From Marivirga sericea (GTDB lineage: Bacteria; Bacteroidota; Bacteroidia; Cytophagales; Cyclobacteriaceae), in the NCBI RefSeq assembly GCF_900177665.1, contig NZ_FXAW01000008.1, positions 124,001-188,000 of the forward strand: a stretch of DNA of 64,000 nt, in the 5' to 3' direction. The notes below the pieces were generated by a model. That model saw only the letters and a program-made list of their open reading frames with translations. It ran no database searches and was not told the DNA's origin. The position numbers and the translations under genes are program-made. Position 1 is the stretch's first letter. Every line of letters starts with the position of its first letter. Positions 1 through 7,783 of the stretch are shown here, in pieces.

Positions 1-312
1 ATCTCTAAAGAATTTCACCCAGATTATTTTTTGATTGGATTATGTGCGATTGTTGTGGTCTTGTTTGCTCGCTTAATAGGAGTAGGAATTCCAGTGAAAA
101 TAATGGAAAGACTTAGAACTTTTGAAAAGAATACTTTGGCGATTCTGACATGGGGTGGTTTAAGAGGAGGCATTTCTGTTGCCTTAGCCTTGTCTATTCC
201 CGATGATTTTGAAGCCAAAAACATTATTCTCTCTGCTACTTATTCTGTTGTGGTATTTTCAATTTTAGTTCAAGGTTTAACCATAAAAAAGCTGGTACCT
301 AAAAAGTCTTAA
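1..312 (+). CDS. Na+/H+ antiporter, CPA1 type (3' end only)
   Basis: This is the C-terminal end of a monovalent cation:proton antiporter of the CPA1/NhaP family, an inner-membrane exchanger used for Na+ and pH homeostasis. The reading frame is open from base 1, so the gene begins outside the window; about 103 residues remain. What is visible is a hydrophobic helix, then the characteristic loop-helix motif LTWGGLRGGISVALALSIP that is conserved in CPA1 antiporters, then a last membrane helix followed by a short basic tail (KKLVPKKS). No C-terminal TrkA or cNMP regulatory domain follows, so it is a short-tailed member. The family call is firm; ion specificity cannot be told from this fragment. 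Confidence 0.85.
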   Translation: MSKEFHPDYFLIGLCAIVVVLFARLIGVGIPVKIMERLRTFEKNTLAILTWGGLRGGISVALALSIPDDFEAKNIILSATYSVVVFSILVQGLTIKKLVPKKS

Positions 313-331
313 CACTATTAGGAACTTGTAG

Positions 332-904
332 TTAGTGCTCTACTTTAATCCTATATTTGCTTAAAAGCCCAGGTAGTGCTTCAATACTGAATGAGGCAGC
401 TTTCAATTTATTATTTTCAGGGTCGATAGTGTAATTTATTGCATGCCTAAAGTCGGCTTTTTGCAAATCGCAATTTTCGAAAATAGCAGCTGATAAATCA
501 GAATAATTGAATTTTGTTTCTCTTAGGTCACACTCCCCGAAGTCTACTTCGATTAGCTTTGAGTTGATAAATTTAGTTTTGGGCAGCTGAAGTTGAAAGA
601 AAACCGAATGATTAAGTTGGCAATTTTCAAAATTTACGTTTAATCCAAACGTATTACATTCGTTAAAATGAATCCCTAGAAGCTTGCAATCCTTGAAATC
701 TACCGTTTGCAGAGATGTGCTCTTCATTTTGACAGAACTTAAATTGCAGCCTTCAAATGCGCAGTCGATAAACTTGAAATTTGAAAGATCGTAATCTTGG
801 AAATTACAATTTCTAAAAGTGCAATGCTCGTAATCACCTTTTTTAAGTATAGATACCTTAAAGTCTACAGCATTAAAAAGTTCTTCCACAATAATATTGA
901 CCAC
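332..904 (-). CDS. Pentapeptide-repeat protein
   Basis: A 190-residue protein made almost entirely of degenerate pentapeptide repeats. Units such as CTFRN, CNFQD, YDLSN, FKFID, CAFEG and CNLSS recur with an aromatic or leucine centre every five residues from about residue 25 to 150, which predicts a right-handed quadrilateral beta-helix. There is no signal peptide or membrane helix, so it should be cytoplasmic. The length and all-repeat architecture resemble the Qnr/McbG group, some of which mimic DNA and protect gyrase, but nothing in the sequence shows that this one does so. It is convergent with the antiporter and divergent from the thiosulfate operon. Function is unknown. Confidence 0.8.
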   Translation of the reverse strand: MVNIIVEELFNAVDFKVSILKKGDYEHCTFRNCNFQDYDLSNFKFIDCAFEGCNLSSVKMKSTSLQTVDFKDCKLLGIHFNECNTFGLNVNFENCQLNHSVFFQLQLPKTKFINSKLIEVDFGECDLRETKFNYSDLSAAIFENCDLQKADFRHAINYTIDPENNKLKAASFSIEALPGLLSKYRIKVEH

Positions 905-988
905 CTATTTACTTGTTGTTTGATTTGATATGCAAATTATAGAATATATTTTCTTTTTTGGTAGAATCAGTTGCAATTTGTAATCCCC

Positions 989-1002
989 ATGACATTTGTC
1001 AT
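989..1002. promoter_or_regulatory. Upstream dyad ATGAC-N4-GTCAT
   Basis: A perfect 5-4-5 inverted repeat, ATGACATTTGTCAT, centred 21 bp upstream of the second dyad, so that both lie on about the same helix face. Its half-site length and spacing match Crp/Fnr-family operators. If the -7 element at 1046-1053 is real, the centre lies near -64, a typical class I activator position. The assignment to a Crp/Fnr protein is inference. Confidence 0.45.
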
Positions 1003-1009
1003 CTAATTC

Positions 1010-1023
1010 GTAACTTTTGTTAC
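1010..1023. promoter_or_regulatory. Crp/Fnr-like operator GTAAC-N4-GTTAC
   Basis: A perfect 14-bp interrupted palindrome, GTAACTTTTGTTAC, in front of the YeeE/YedE-TsdA-porin operon. Exactly the same sequence, in reverse complement, lies at 9311-9324 before the DUF2892 gene. Relative to the -7 element its centre is near -43, close to the class II position of Crp/Fnr activators. The identity of the regulator is not encoded in this window. Confidence 0.55.
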
Positions 1024-1045
1024 GCCTCAATGAATGTTACTACAT

Positions 1046-1053
1046 TAATTTTG
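1046..1053 (+). promoter_or_regulatory. Bacteroidota -7 element, thiosulfate operon
   Basis: TAATTTTG is an exact match to the Bacteroidota TAnnTTTG -7 consensus. There is no convincing -33 TTG at normal spacing, which would fit an activator-dependent promoter given the dyad just upstream. It predicts a start of transcription near 1060 and a leader of roughly 85 bases before the ATG at 1144. Confidence 0.45.
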
Positions 1054-1143
1054 TTTATCAGTTTTGGAAAATGGTGGTACGCCTCATTTAAAAAATTGCT
1101 TTAATGAATGTTTAATAAGATTGAATTTTAACTAAAATATTAT

Positions 1144-1719
1144 ATGAGTGAATTATTAGATTGGATTAGTCAGCCATGGCCATGGTATGTGGCAGGTCCG
1201 TTAATAGCGTTGGTTATGTTCTCTATGTTGTTTTTTGGCAAATCATTTGGCCTGTCTGCCAATTTAAGAACTATGTGTTCTATTTTGGGAGCTGGTAAAT
1301 CCTGTGATTTTTTCGATTTCAATTGGAGGGATCAAATGTGGAATTTGGTTTTTGCGGCAGGCTTAGTATTAGGGGGGGTAATATCCCATCTGTATTTAGG
1401 CTATGAGCCGGCTGCTAATATTTCTGAAACAACGATTACCGAATTGCAAGCTTTTGGAATTGAGAATCCTGGAGAAAATGTGGTGCCAATTGAGATTTTC
1501 AATTGGGAAAATTTACTTACTGTGCAAGGTTTTTTGATGATAGTGGTGGGAGGTTTTTTAGTAGGCTTTGGAACTCGATATGCAGGTGGTTGTACTTCTG
1601 GTCACGCTATTTCAGGATTGAGTGATTTGCAGCCTGCTTCGCTCTTGGCAGTTGTAGGGTTCTTTATCGGGGGGCTAGTTATGACCTACTTTATTTTACC
1701 TTATTTACTAGTGCTATAA
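1144..1719 (+). CDS. YeeE/YedE family transporter, N-terminal half protein
   Basis: A 191-residue membrane protein of the YeeE/YedE (sulf_transp) family, whose full-length members such as TsuA import thiosulfate. Four hydrophobic helices are visible. The diagnostic motif GGCTSGHAISG lies at about residues 148-158 with Cys150, the type of conserved cysteine over which thiosulfate is thought to pass. Full-length members are about 350 residues with two such motifs; here the family is split over two adjacent genes, this one and the next, a common arrangement in bacteria. It is first in an operon with a TsdA-like cytochrome and a porin, which supports a sulfur-oxyanion substrate. The exact substrate is inferred. 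Confidence 0.85.
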   Translation: MSELLDWISQPWPWYVAGPLIALVMFSMLFFGKSFGLSANLRTMCSILGAGKSCDFFDFNWRDQMWNLVFAAGLVLGGVISHLYLGYEPAANISETTITELQAFGIENPGENVVPIEIFNWENLLTVQGFLMIVVGGFLVGFGTRYAGGCTSGHAISGLSDLQPASLLAVVGFFIGGLVMTYFILPYLLVL

Positions 1720-1743
1720 TCATTTTTAAATTACAAAAATCAA

Positions 1744-2166
1744 ATGAAAGGAATGAAATTTTTAAGATATTTATTGATAGGAACTGTCTTTGGTATTACC
1801 CTTGCAAAGGCTGAAGTGATCTCTTGGTTTAGGATCTATGAGATGTTTAAATTCCAATCTTTCCATATGTATGGTGTGATTGGTTCAGCGGTTGTTGTAG
1901 GGATTATTGTGATTCAACTTATCAAAAGGAAGAAATTGAAATCGATTGATGGCGAGAGAATTATTGTTGCCCCAAAGCAATTTAGCTGGGCGAGATATAT
2001 AATCGGGGGTTCAATATTCGGTTTAGGCTGGGCGATGACAGGAGCTTGTCCTGGTCCAATGTTTATCCTTTTAGGGAATGGAGTAGGTGTGATTTTAGTA
2101 GTAATTGCTGCTGCTGTATTAGGAACTTACGTTTATGGTAAGATAAGGCATAAATTACCACATTAA
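1744..2166 (+). CDS. YeeE/YedE family transporter, C-terminal half protein (DUF6691-like)
   Basis: A 140-residue membrane protein and the partner half of the preceding gene. It has about four helices and the second family motif TGACPGPMF at residues 99-107, with Cys102 as the conserved cysteine. It starts 24 bases after its partner stops, so the two should be co-translated and probably form a heterodimeric pore equivalent to one full-length YeeE. An internal cytoplasmic loop rich in lysine and arginine (residues 59-66) sets the orientation. The neighbouring thiosulfate dehydrogenase-like cytochrome suggests thiosulfate, but sulfite or another sulfur species cannot be excluded. Confidence 0.82.
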   Translation: MKGMKFLRYLLIGTVFGITLAKAEVISWFRIYEMFKFQSFHMYGVIGSAVVVGIIVIQLIKRKKLKSIDGERIIVAPKQFSWARYIIGGSIFGLGWAMTGACPGPMFILLGNGVGVILVVIAAAVLGTYVYGKIRHKLPH

Positions 2167-2217
2167 TATTCAAATTAACTCGTAAGAGTGGCCGATTTTT
2201 AATTTAATTTAGGAGAA

Positions 2218-3252
2218 ATGGACTTTTTGAAATTGATCAAGATGACCACAGGAGCTATGCTGGGTGTCTTGCTTATCGTGATCACTCTATTTATGGCGGT
2301 CCTTTTGATTGATGAAGCTCCACAATGGTTGGGTTTTTCATCTACTTATGAGAATAGGATCTGGAGCCTGCCTGATATTGAGACTAATTTACCGGAGGGT
2401 CAAAAAGGGAAACAAGTAAAATTTGGTTTTCTATTGGCAACTGAATCACCAAAATGGATGGGGCCACAAGTCATCAATAAGGATGAAAGATTATATGCCG
2501 GAAATAATCTGACTTGTCAAAACTGCCATTTAGAGGCTGGTACGAAACCAGGATCAGGATCTTGGGTAGGAGTGACCAATCGTTTCCCTCAGTTTAGAGG
2601 TAGGGAAAATAAGATAGGAACAATTGAAGAGCGCATTAATGGCTGCATGGAACGCAGCATGAATGGAGAAGCCTTGCCTGAAGATTCAGAACAGATGCAG
2701 GCTTTAGTGGCTTATATGGAATGGTTAAGTGAAGATGTTCCAGCCGATACAGTCGATTGGTATAAAGGTTTTGTAAGTATAAAAATACCAACAGTAAAAG
2801 CGGATACTATCTTCGGTAAGCAGGTATACATCAATGAATGTCAAGTTTGCCACGGGGAAGATGGACAAGGGACAAAGTTAACAGATGAGCGAAAGGGTTA
2901 TCAATATCCTCCACTTTGGGGAGATGATTCTTTTAATCATGGGGCAGGTATGCACCGAGTATTAACGGCTGCGCAATTCATTAAAGCAAATATGCCGCAC
3001 TTAATCGCTACTAAAGAAAATCCAAAATTAACGGATGAAGAGGCCTTTCATGTGGCAGCTTATATAAACAGTTTTGACAGACCATTAAAACCAGAAGCAG
3101 ATAAGGATTTTCCTGATTTGAAATTAAAGCCTGTTTCTACTTCTTATGGTCCTTGGGATGATTCTTTTTCAGCTGAACAACATCAATTTGGCCCATTTCC
3201 GCCTATCATTCAATATTATGACAGTGTCTATCAAATTAAGAAAACCAAATAA
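2218..3252 (+). CDS. tsdA: TsdA-like dihaem cytochrome c (thiosulfate dehydrogenase / tetrathionate reductase)
   Basis: A 344-residue periplasmic dihaem cytochrome c anchored by an N-terminal helix (residues 13-31). It should join two thiosulfates to tetrathionate, or run in reverse. Haem site 1 is CQNCH (100-104) followed by the TsdA-type stretch up to INGCMERSMNG. Cys143 in that stretch occupies the position of the unusual cysteine axial ligand of haem 1 in TsdA. Haem site 2 is CQVCH (208-212). The segment LVAYMEWLS is also typical. The gene follows the two YeeE/YedE halves and abuts a porin gene. TsdA family membership is well supported by the Cys143 context; the physiological direction of the reaction is not visible. 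Electrons would go to a soluble or membrane cytochrome c. Confidence 0.82.
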   Translation: MDFLKLIKMTTGAMLGVLLIVITLFMAVLLIDEAPQWLGFSSTYENRIWSLPDIETNLPEGQKGKQVKFGFLLATESPKWMGPQVINKDERLYAGNNLTCQNCHLEAGTKPGSGSWVGVTNRFPQFRGRENKIGTIEERINGCMERSMNGEALPEDSEQMQALVAYMEWLSEDVPADTVDWYKGFVSIKIPTVKADTIFGKQVYINECQVCHGEDGQGTKLTDERKGYQYPPLWGDDSFNHGAGMHRVLTAAQFIKANMPHLIATKENPKLTDEEAFHVAAYINSFDRPLKPEADKDFPDLKLKPVSTSYGPWDDSFSAEQHQFGPFPPIIQYYDSVYQIKKTK

Positions 3253-4596
3253 ATGAAGTTTACTTCTATAGTTTCCATATTGCTTTTATCTACTTTCCTA
3301 AGTTTTGCTCAAGACGATCAAGCTGAAAATAAAAAAGGAAATCTCAGTGGACAATGGCGAAATTACTATATGCATTCCTTCAATGAGGGAGCTTTACAAG
3401 ATTGGTATACTATAGCCACAGGCTTAAAATTAAAATACACCTATGATTTTAATGAGCATTGGCAAGTTGGAGGGGCAGTTTACAGCAGTTGGAATACCGG
3501 AATCGGTAATGTGGAAGTATTAGATCCTACAACGGGAAGAGAAAGTCGATATGCAGCAGGTAATTTTAATGTTCAAGACCTTTCGCAACGGTTTATCGCC
3601 TATCCAGGGGAATTGTTTGTGCAATACAAAGCTGGTAATCATCAAGTAAAAATTGGAAGACAAGGTTTTTTCTCTCCGTTTATGAATGGGCAAGATGGTA
3701 GAATGATTCCTACCCTTTTTGAAGGAGCATTTTATAAATATGAGGAAAAAGGTAAATTAAAGTTCCAGTTGGGAGCGATTAATCGGATTGCACCAAGAAG
3801 TTACAATGGATTTGAAAATATCGGTCAGACCTTGGGGATTTATCCAGTCGGCAGAGATATTAACGGACAAGGAAGTGAATACAGAGAAAATTCGATATCT
3901 AATTATGTGGCTTTGACTAATGTTGATTATCAAATTAGCCCCCATCTAAAAGTTGAGCTATGGGATTATTATGTAGATAATATTTTCAATGTCCTCTATG
4001 TAAAGCCCACTTATAATTTTACTGACGCTGGCTTAGAATTGTCAGCAGAATGGTTGTTACAAAATAGGGTAGGAGAAGGTGGACATCCTGACCCTGCCTT
4101 ACGATATGTGCAAAATGAAACGGCACAGATTTTTGGTCTGCAATTATCTCATCTTCTAACAAATGGAAAAATCAGTTTAGGATATGATCATATCACAGGT
4201 CAGGGTAGATTTTTATTTCCTCGTGAATGGGGGCGAGAGTTTTTGTTTAGTTTTCAGAAAAGAGAACGGAGTGAAGGATTTGGAAATAATCATGCGGCTG
4301 TGATGTACTACCACCAGAATTTCAAATTTTCTGATCAAAAGCTAAAATCGATTTTCAGTATTGGTCATCAATGGAGACCATCAGTGACAGAACCCGAGTT
4401 GAATAAGTATGCCATTCCGAATTATATGCATATCAATTTGGATTTATTCTATGAAAATGTAAAATGGAAAGGTTTAAAACCTGAACTGTTAATTACTTAC
4501 AAATATAGGACGGGAGATTTTCCTGATAATCCTGTATTCATTCTCAACAAAGTAAATCTGTTCTTGATCAATGCGATTGTGAATTACAATTTTTAA
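3253..4596 (+). CDS. Outer-membrane porin, OprD-like
   Basis: A 447-residue protein with a cleavable signal peptide (ends SFAQ) and alternating amphipathic strands through to a terminal aromatic (VNYNF), as expected for a beta-barrel. The segments VKIGRQGF and DGRMIPTLFEGA resemble the OprD family strand and loop where the substrate channel is lined. The ATG follows the tsdA stop codon with no gap, so it is certainly co-transcribed and probably translationally coupled. In this context it may be the outer-membrane entry or exit for thiosulfate or tetrathionate. The OprD-like call comes from motif resemblance only; the substrate is inference. Confidence 0.7.
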   Translation: MKFTSIVSILLLSTFLSFAQDDQAENKKGNLSGQWRNYYMHSFNEGALQDWYTIATGLKLKYTYDFNEHWQVGGAVYSSWNTGIGNVEVLDPTTGRESRYAAGNFNVQDLSQRFIAYPGELFVQYKAGNHQVKIGRQGFFSPFMNGQDGRMIPTLFEGAFYKYEEKGKLKFQLGAINRIAPRSYNGFENIGQTLGIYPVGRDINGQGSEYRENSISNYVALTNVDYQISPHLKVELWDYYVDNIFNVLYVKPTYNFTDAGLELSAEWLLQNRVGEGGHPDPALRYVQNETAQIFGLQLSHLLTNGKISLGYDHITGQGRFLFPREWGREFLFSFQKRERSEGFGNNHAAVMYYHQNFKFSDQKLKSIFSIGHQWRPSVTEPELNKYAIPNYMHINLDLFYENVKWKGLKPELLITYKYRTGDFPDNPVFILNKVNLFLINAIVNYNF

Positions 4597-4601
4597 AAAT
4601 A

Positions 4602-4628
4602 CAAAAGACTTCCTTGCGGAAGCCTTTT
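4602..4628. terminator. Bidirectional terminator between porin and aceA
   Basis: Stem CTTCC-TTGC-GGAAG with flanking AAAAG/CTTTT pairs (one A-C mismatch), so it has U-rich tails on both strands. It serves the convergent porin (+) and aceA (-) genes. Confidence 0.7.
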
Positions 4629-4675
4629 GAAACATGAAACACCTCTCGGTGTAAACTACGGAAACGGTATTTTAT

Positions 4676-5950
4676 TTAAAATTGGGCTTCTTCAGTTGAG
4701 CCTTTTAAAGCTGTGGTAGAAGATTTACCTTGCATGACTGCATTTTGCACTGCGTCAAAATAACCTGTTCCTACAAATGCCTGGTGTTTAACCGCTTTAA
4801 AACCTTGCTTCTGTAGGGCAAATTCTCTTTGTTGCAATTCAGAATACCCAGCCATGCCTTTGTTTTTATAAGCAGTTGCTAATTCGAACATAGCAGTATT
4901 CAATGCATGGAAGCCAGCTAGCGTTATGAACTGGAATTTGTATCCCATTTCAGCTAGTTTTTCTCGGTATTCTAACATCTCATTTTCAGTCAGCTTTGCT
5001 GCCCAATTGAAAGATGGGGAGCAATTGTAAGCCAGCATTTTGTTTGGATATTTTTCCTTGATGGCCTGAGCAAATTCTCTAGCCTCTCCTAAGTCAGGAT
5101 GAGATGTTTCACACCACACTAGATCAGCATATGGAGCATAAGCAAGACCCCGGTTAATCGCTTGTTCCAAGCCGTTTTTTACGCCAAAGAATCCTTCGGA
5201 AGATCTTGTTCCATCTAGAAATTTACGATCTCTTTCATCAACATCTGACGTCAATAAATTAGCAGCATCTGCATCAGTTCTGGCAATGATCAGGGTAGGA
5301 ACTCCCATCACATCTGTTGCTAGTCTTGCAGATATTAACTTATTGATCGCTTCTTGTGTAGGGACTAATACTTTTCCGCCTAGGTGGCCACATTTTTTGG
5401 CTGAGGATAGTTGATCTTCGAAATGCACACCAGCAGCACCAGCTTCTATCATCCCTTTCATAAGTTCGAAGGCATTCAAGTTGCCACCAAATCCAGCTTC
5501 CGCATCAGCTACAATTGGAGCCATCCAGTGAATATCACCTTCACCACTTACCGACTGAATTTGATCTGCTCTTAATAGTGCGTTGTTAATCCTTTTCACC
5601 ACATTTGGCACGCTGTCAGCAGGATATAAACTTTGATCAGGATACATCTGCCCGGCTAAGTTAGCATCGGCAGCAACTTGCCATCCACTTAGGTAAATAG
5701 CTTTTAGGCCTGCTTGTACTTCTTGTACAGCTTGATTTCCTGTAAGGGCACCAAGGCCAGCTACGAAATCTTCTTTCTTCAACAGATCCCATAGTCTTTC
5801 TGCTCCTAAGCGAGCAAGACTATGATCTATTTTTACAGTGCCAGCTAGTTTTACAACTTCTTCTGCGGTATACGTACGTTCTACATCTTTCCATCTTGGG
5901 TTTGAAGTCCAATCAGATACTAATTGATCGATTTTTTGTTGAGTATTCAT
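4676..5950 (-). CDS. aceA: Isocitrate lyase
   Basis: Isocitrate lyase, 424 residues, cleaves isocitrate to glyoxylate and succinate, the first step of the glyoxylate shunt that lets cells grow on C2 compounds. The catalytic signature KKCGH is at 185-189 with the nucleophile/base Cys187, preceded by the metal-binding region [10 protein letters not shown] and HFEDQ. Further conserved parts are IARTDADAA and CSPSFNW. Length matches the short bacterial form. It lies 33 bases downstream of malate synthase on the same strand, so the two form an aceB-aceA operon, and a divergent ScfR-type regulator is next to it. No key residue is missing. Confidence 0.97.
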   Translation of the reverse strand: MNTQQKIDQLVSDWTSNPRWKDVERTYTAEEVVKLAGTVKIDHSLARLGAERLWDLLKKEDFVAGLGALTGNQAVQEVQAGLKAIYLSGWQVAADANLAGQMYPDQSLYPADSVPNVVKRINNALLRADQIQSVSGEGDIHWMAPIVADAEAGFGGNLNAFELMKGMIEAGAAGVHFEDQLSSAKKCGHLGGKVLVPTQEAINKLISARLATDVMGVPTLIIARTDADAANLLTSDVDERDRKFLDGTRSSEGFFGVKNGLEQAINRGLAYAPYADLVWCETSHPDLGEAREFAQAIKEKYPNKMLAYNCSPSFNWAAKLTENEMLEYREKLAEMGYKFQFITLAGFHALNTAMFELATAYKNKGMAGYSELQQREFALQKQGFKAVKHQAFVGTGYFDAVQNAVMQGKSSTTALKGSTEEAQF

Positions 5951-5983
5951 GTCGTTTGATTTTATATAGTAGTGAAATTGATT

Positions 5984-7576
5984 TTATAAATAAGGGTAAG
6001 CTTTAAGCGTTAAGAAATCTTCAAATTCTTCGCTTTTCACTAGTTTTTTGAGGATATCTCTCGCTATTGCTATTTTTCCTGTTTCAACCCGTTTTTGACC
6101 GAGCATTTCCTTTACCTTTTCGGTTTCTTCCTCTAAGAGCATACAAAACAAAGCTCTATTGAAGATCTTACCATTTTTAAATGATATTTGGTGATGGTAC
6201 CATTGCCATAATTGAGCTCGGCTGATTTCTGCTGTAGCGGCATCTTCCATTAGATTGTAAATTGCAGCAGCTCCCGTTCCTTGTAGCCATGATTCTATGT
6301 ACAATAAGGCTACATTGATATTCATTCGTACTCCTTTTTCAGTTACCTCGCCATACATCACGTGTGGACTTGTTAAAGCAGAAGGTGTTGTTGTAAACTC
6401 CTCTCTGAGAACATGCTTTTGGTGCGGTTTTTCACCAATAATTTGTTCAAATACTGCTTCAACAGCAGGGATTAAAGCAGGATGGGCTACCCAGCTGCCA
6501 TCGTATCCGGCTAGTGCCTCTTCTGTTTTATCATTTCTGACTTTATCTAATATTTTCTGATTTTGCTCCTCATCTTTGGTAGGGATGAAAGCAGACATAC
6601 CACCAATCGCATGAGCACCTCTTTTATGGCAAGTCTTTACCAAAAGATTAGCATATGCTTTCATGAAAGGAACTTGCATGGTTACTTCATTTCTATCGGG
6701 AAGAATGTAGCCTGGTCGATTTCTAAATTTCTTGATAAAGCTGAAGATGTAATCCCATCTGCCAGCATTAAGTCCTGCCATATGATCTCTTAGCTCATAA
6801 ATAATCTCCTCCATCTGAAAAGCAGCTGTAATAGTTTCTACTAACACAGTGGCTTTGATAGTGCCAACGGGTATTCCCAGTTCATTTTGGGCAAATACAA
6901 AAACTTCATTCCATAATCTTGCTTCAAATCTGTGTTCTAATTTCGGCAAGTAAAAGTAGGGTCCACTTCCGTTTCTGATCATTTCATGAGCATTATGAAA
7001 GAAATATAAACCGAAGTCAAAAAGTGAGGCTGAAATAGGTTCGCCATTTACCAGAAAGTTTTTTTCAGATAAATGCCACCCTCTAGGTCTCACTTTTAAT
7101 ACCGCAGGATTTGCTTTTAACTTGTAGCTTTTGCCTTGGTCAGAAGTAAAATCAATCTGCTTTCGTATTGCATCATATAAATTTTGCTGTCCATCTGTTA
7201 TATTTTTCCAAGTGGGACTAGTGGCATCTTCAAAATCTGCCATGAAAACTCTTGCGCCAGAATTTAAAGCATTGATGATCATTTTTCTATCAACAGGCCC
7301 AGTGATTTCCACTTTCCTGTCTTGTAAGTCTTTTGGTAAAGGCGCAATTTTCCAGTCTAAGTCATTACGTACATCTTCAGTAGTTTTTGGAAAATCAAGT
7401 TCTTTCCCTTGCTTGATTTGATCATAAACCTGCTCTCTTCTGCCGAGTATTTCAAGTCGCTTTTCATTAAACCTTTCGTGCAGTTTATTTAAAAATGAAA
7501 TTGCTTCATCTGTTAATAAGTTAAAGCCCTCTACTTTCTTTTTTGAATTCCTTATTTGTGCTGATGTAGTTTCCAT
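5984..7576 (-). CDS. aceB: Malate synthase A
   Basis: Malate synthase, 530 residues, condenses glyoxylate with acetyl-CoA to malate, completing the glyoxylate shunt in the cytoplasm. Visible signatures are KVRPRGWHL with the active-site arginine (about 163), the acidic metal ligands in VLVETI (about 247) and the family signature MAGLNAGRWDYIFS (266-279). GGMSAFIPTK and YDGSWVAHPALIP further on are also diagnostic. The length fits the A isoform (about 530) rather than the 720-residue G form. First gene of the aceB-aceA operon. Its promoter has an exact -7 element and lies inside a cluster of TTCGCT boxes shared with the divergent regulator. Confidence 0.97.
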   Translation of the reverse strand: METTSAQIRNSKKKVEGFNLLTDEAISFLNKLHERFNEKRLEILGRREQVYDQIKQGKELDFPKTTEDVRNDLDWKIAPLPKDLQDRKVEITGPVDRKMIINALNSGARVFMADFEDATSPTWKNITDGQQNLYDAIRKQIDFTSDQGKSYKLKANPAVLKVRPRGWHLSEKNFLVNGEPISASLFDFGLYFFHNAHEMIRNGSGPYFYLPKLEHRFEARLWNEVFVFAQNELGIPVGTIKATVLVETITAAFQMEEIIYELRDHMAGLNAGRWDYIFSFIKKFRNRPGYILPDRNEVTMQVPFMKAYANLLVKTCHKRGAHAIGGMSAFIPTKDEEQNQKILDKVRNDKTEEALAGYDGSWVAHPALIPAVEAVFEQIIGEKPHQKHVLREEFTTTPSALTSPHVMYGEVTEKGVRMNINVALLYIESWLQGTGAAAIYNLMEDAATAEISRAQLWQWYHHQISFKNGKIFNRALFCMLLEEETEKVKEMLGQKRVETGKIAIARDILKKLVKSEEFEDFLTLKAYPYL

Positions 7577-7608
7577 GTGATTATCAGTTTTTTGTGTGAT
7601 TGATATCT

Positions 7609-7639
7609 CAAATGTATATCAGCGAAAAATAAATAACAA
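7609..7639 (-). promoter_or_regulatory. aceB promoter (TTG-N20-TACATTTG)
   Basis: On the minus strand, TACATTTG (plus 7609-7616) is an exact TAnnTTTG -7 element, with a -33 TTG (plus 7637-7639) 20 bases upstream. Both fit the Bacteroidota primary sigma consensus. The -33 TTG touches the first palindromic operator and a lone TTCGCT box lies in the spacer, so a bound regulator would directly affect polymerase. Confidence 0.65.
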
Positions 7640-7682
7640 GCGAATATTCGCTATTGGATTTTATTCGCTATCTTAGCGAATG
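7620..7682. promoter_or_regulatory. TTCGCT-box operator cluster between aceB and its regulator
   Basis: Three elements built on the same half-site. AGCGAA is at 7621-7626, the perfect palindrome AGCGAATATTCGCT at 7639-7652, and the perfect inverted repeat ATTCGCTA-TCT-TAGCGAAT at 7663-7681. Another lone TTCGCT sits at 7739-7744 just before the regulator gene. The spacing between the two palindrome centres is about 26-27 bp. I infer these are binding sites for the adjacent ScfR/RamB-type protein, controlling both aceB and itself. Confidence 0.65.
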
Positions 7683-7783
7683 CTTGGAAAGGAAGCTGGG
7701 TGGGATTAAAAGCTGTAAAAAAAAAATAAAAAACTTTTTTCGCTTGATGGGAGAACGATAAAATTCATAAAAAATCAGAAGAA

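Noticed and set aside
1010-1023. A short terminator for the pentapeptide or antiporter genes
   Set aside because: It lies upstream of all three start codons, has a 5-bp stem only and no T-run; an operator fits better.
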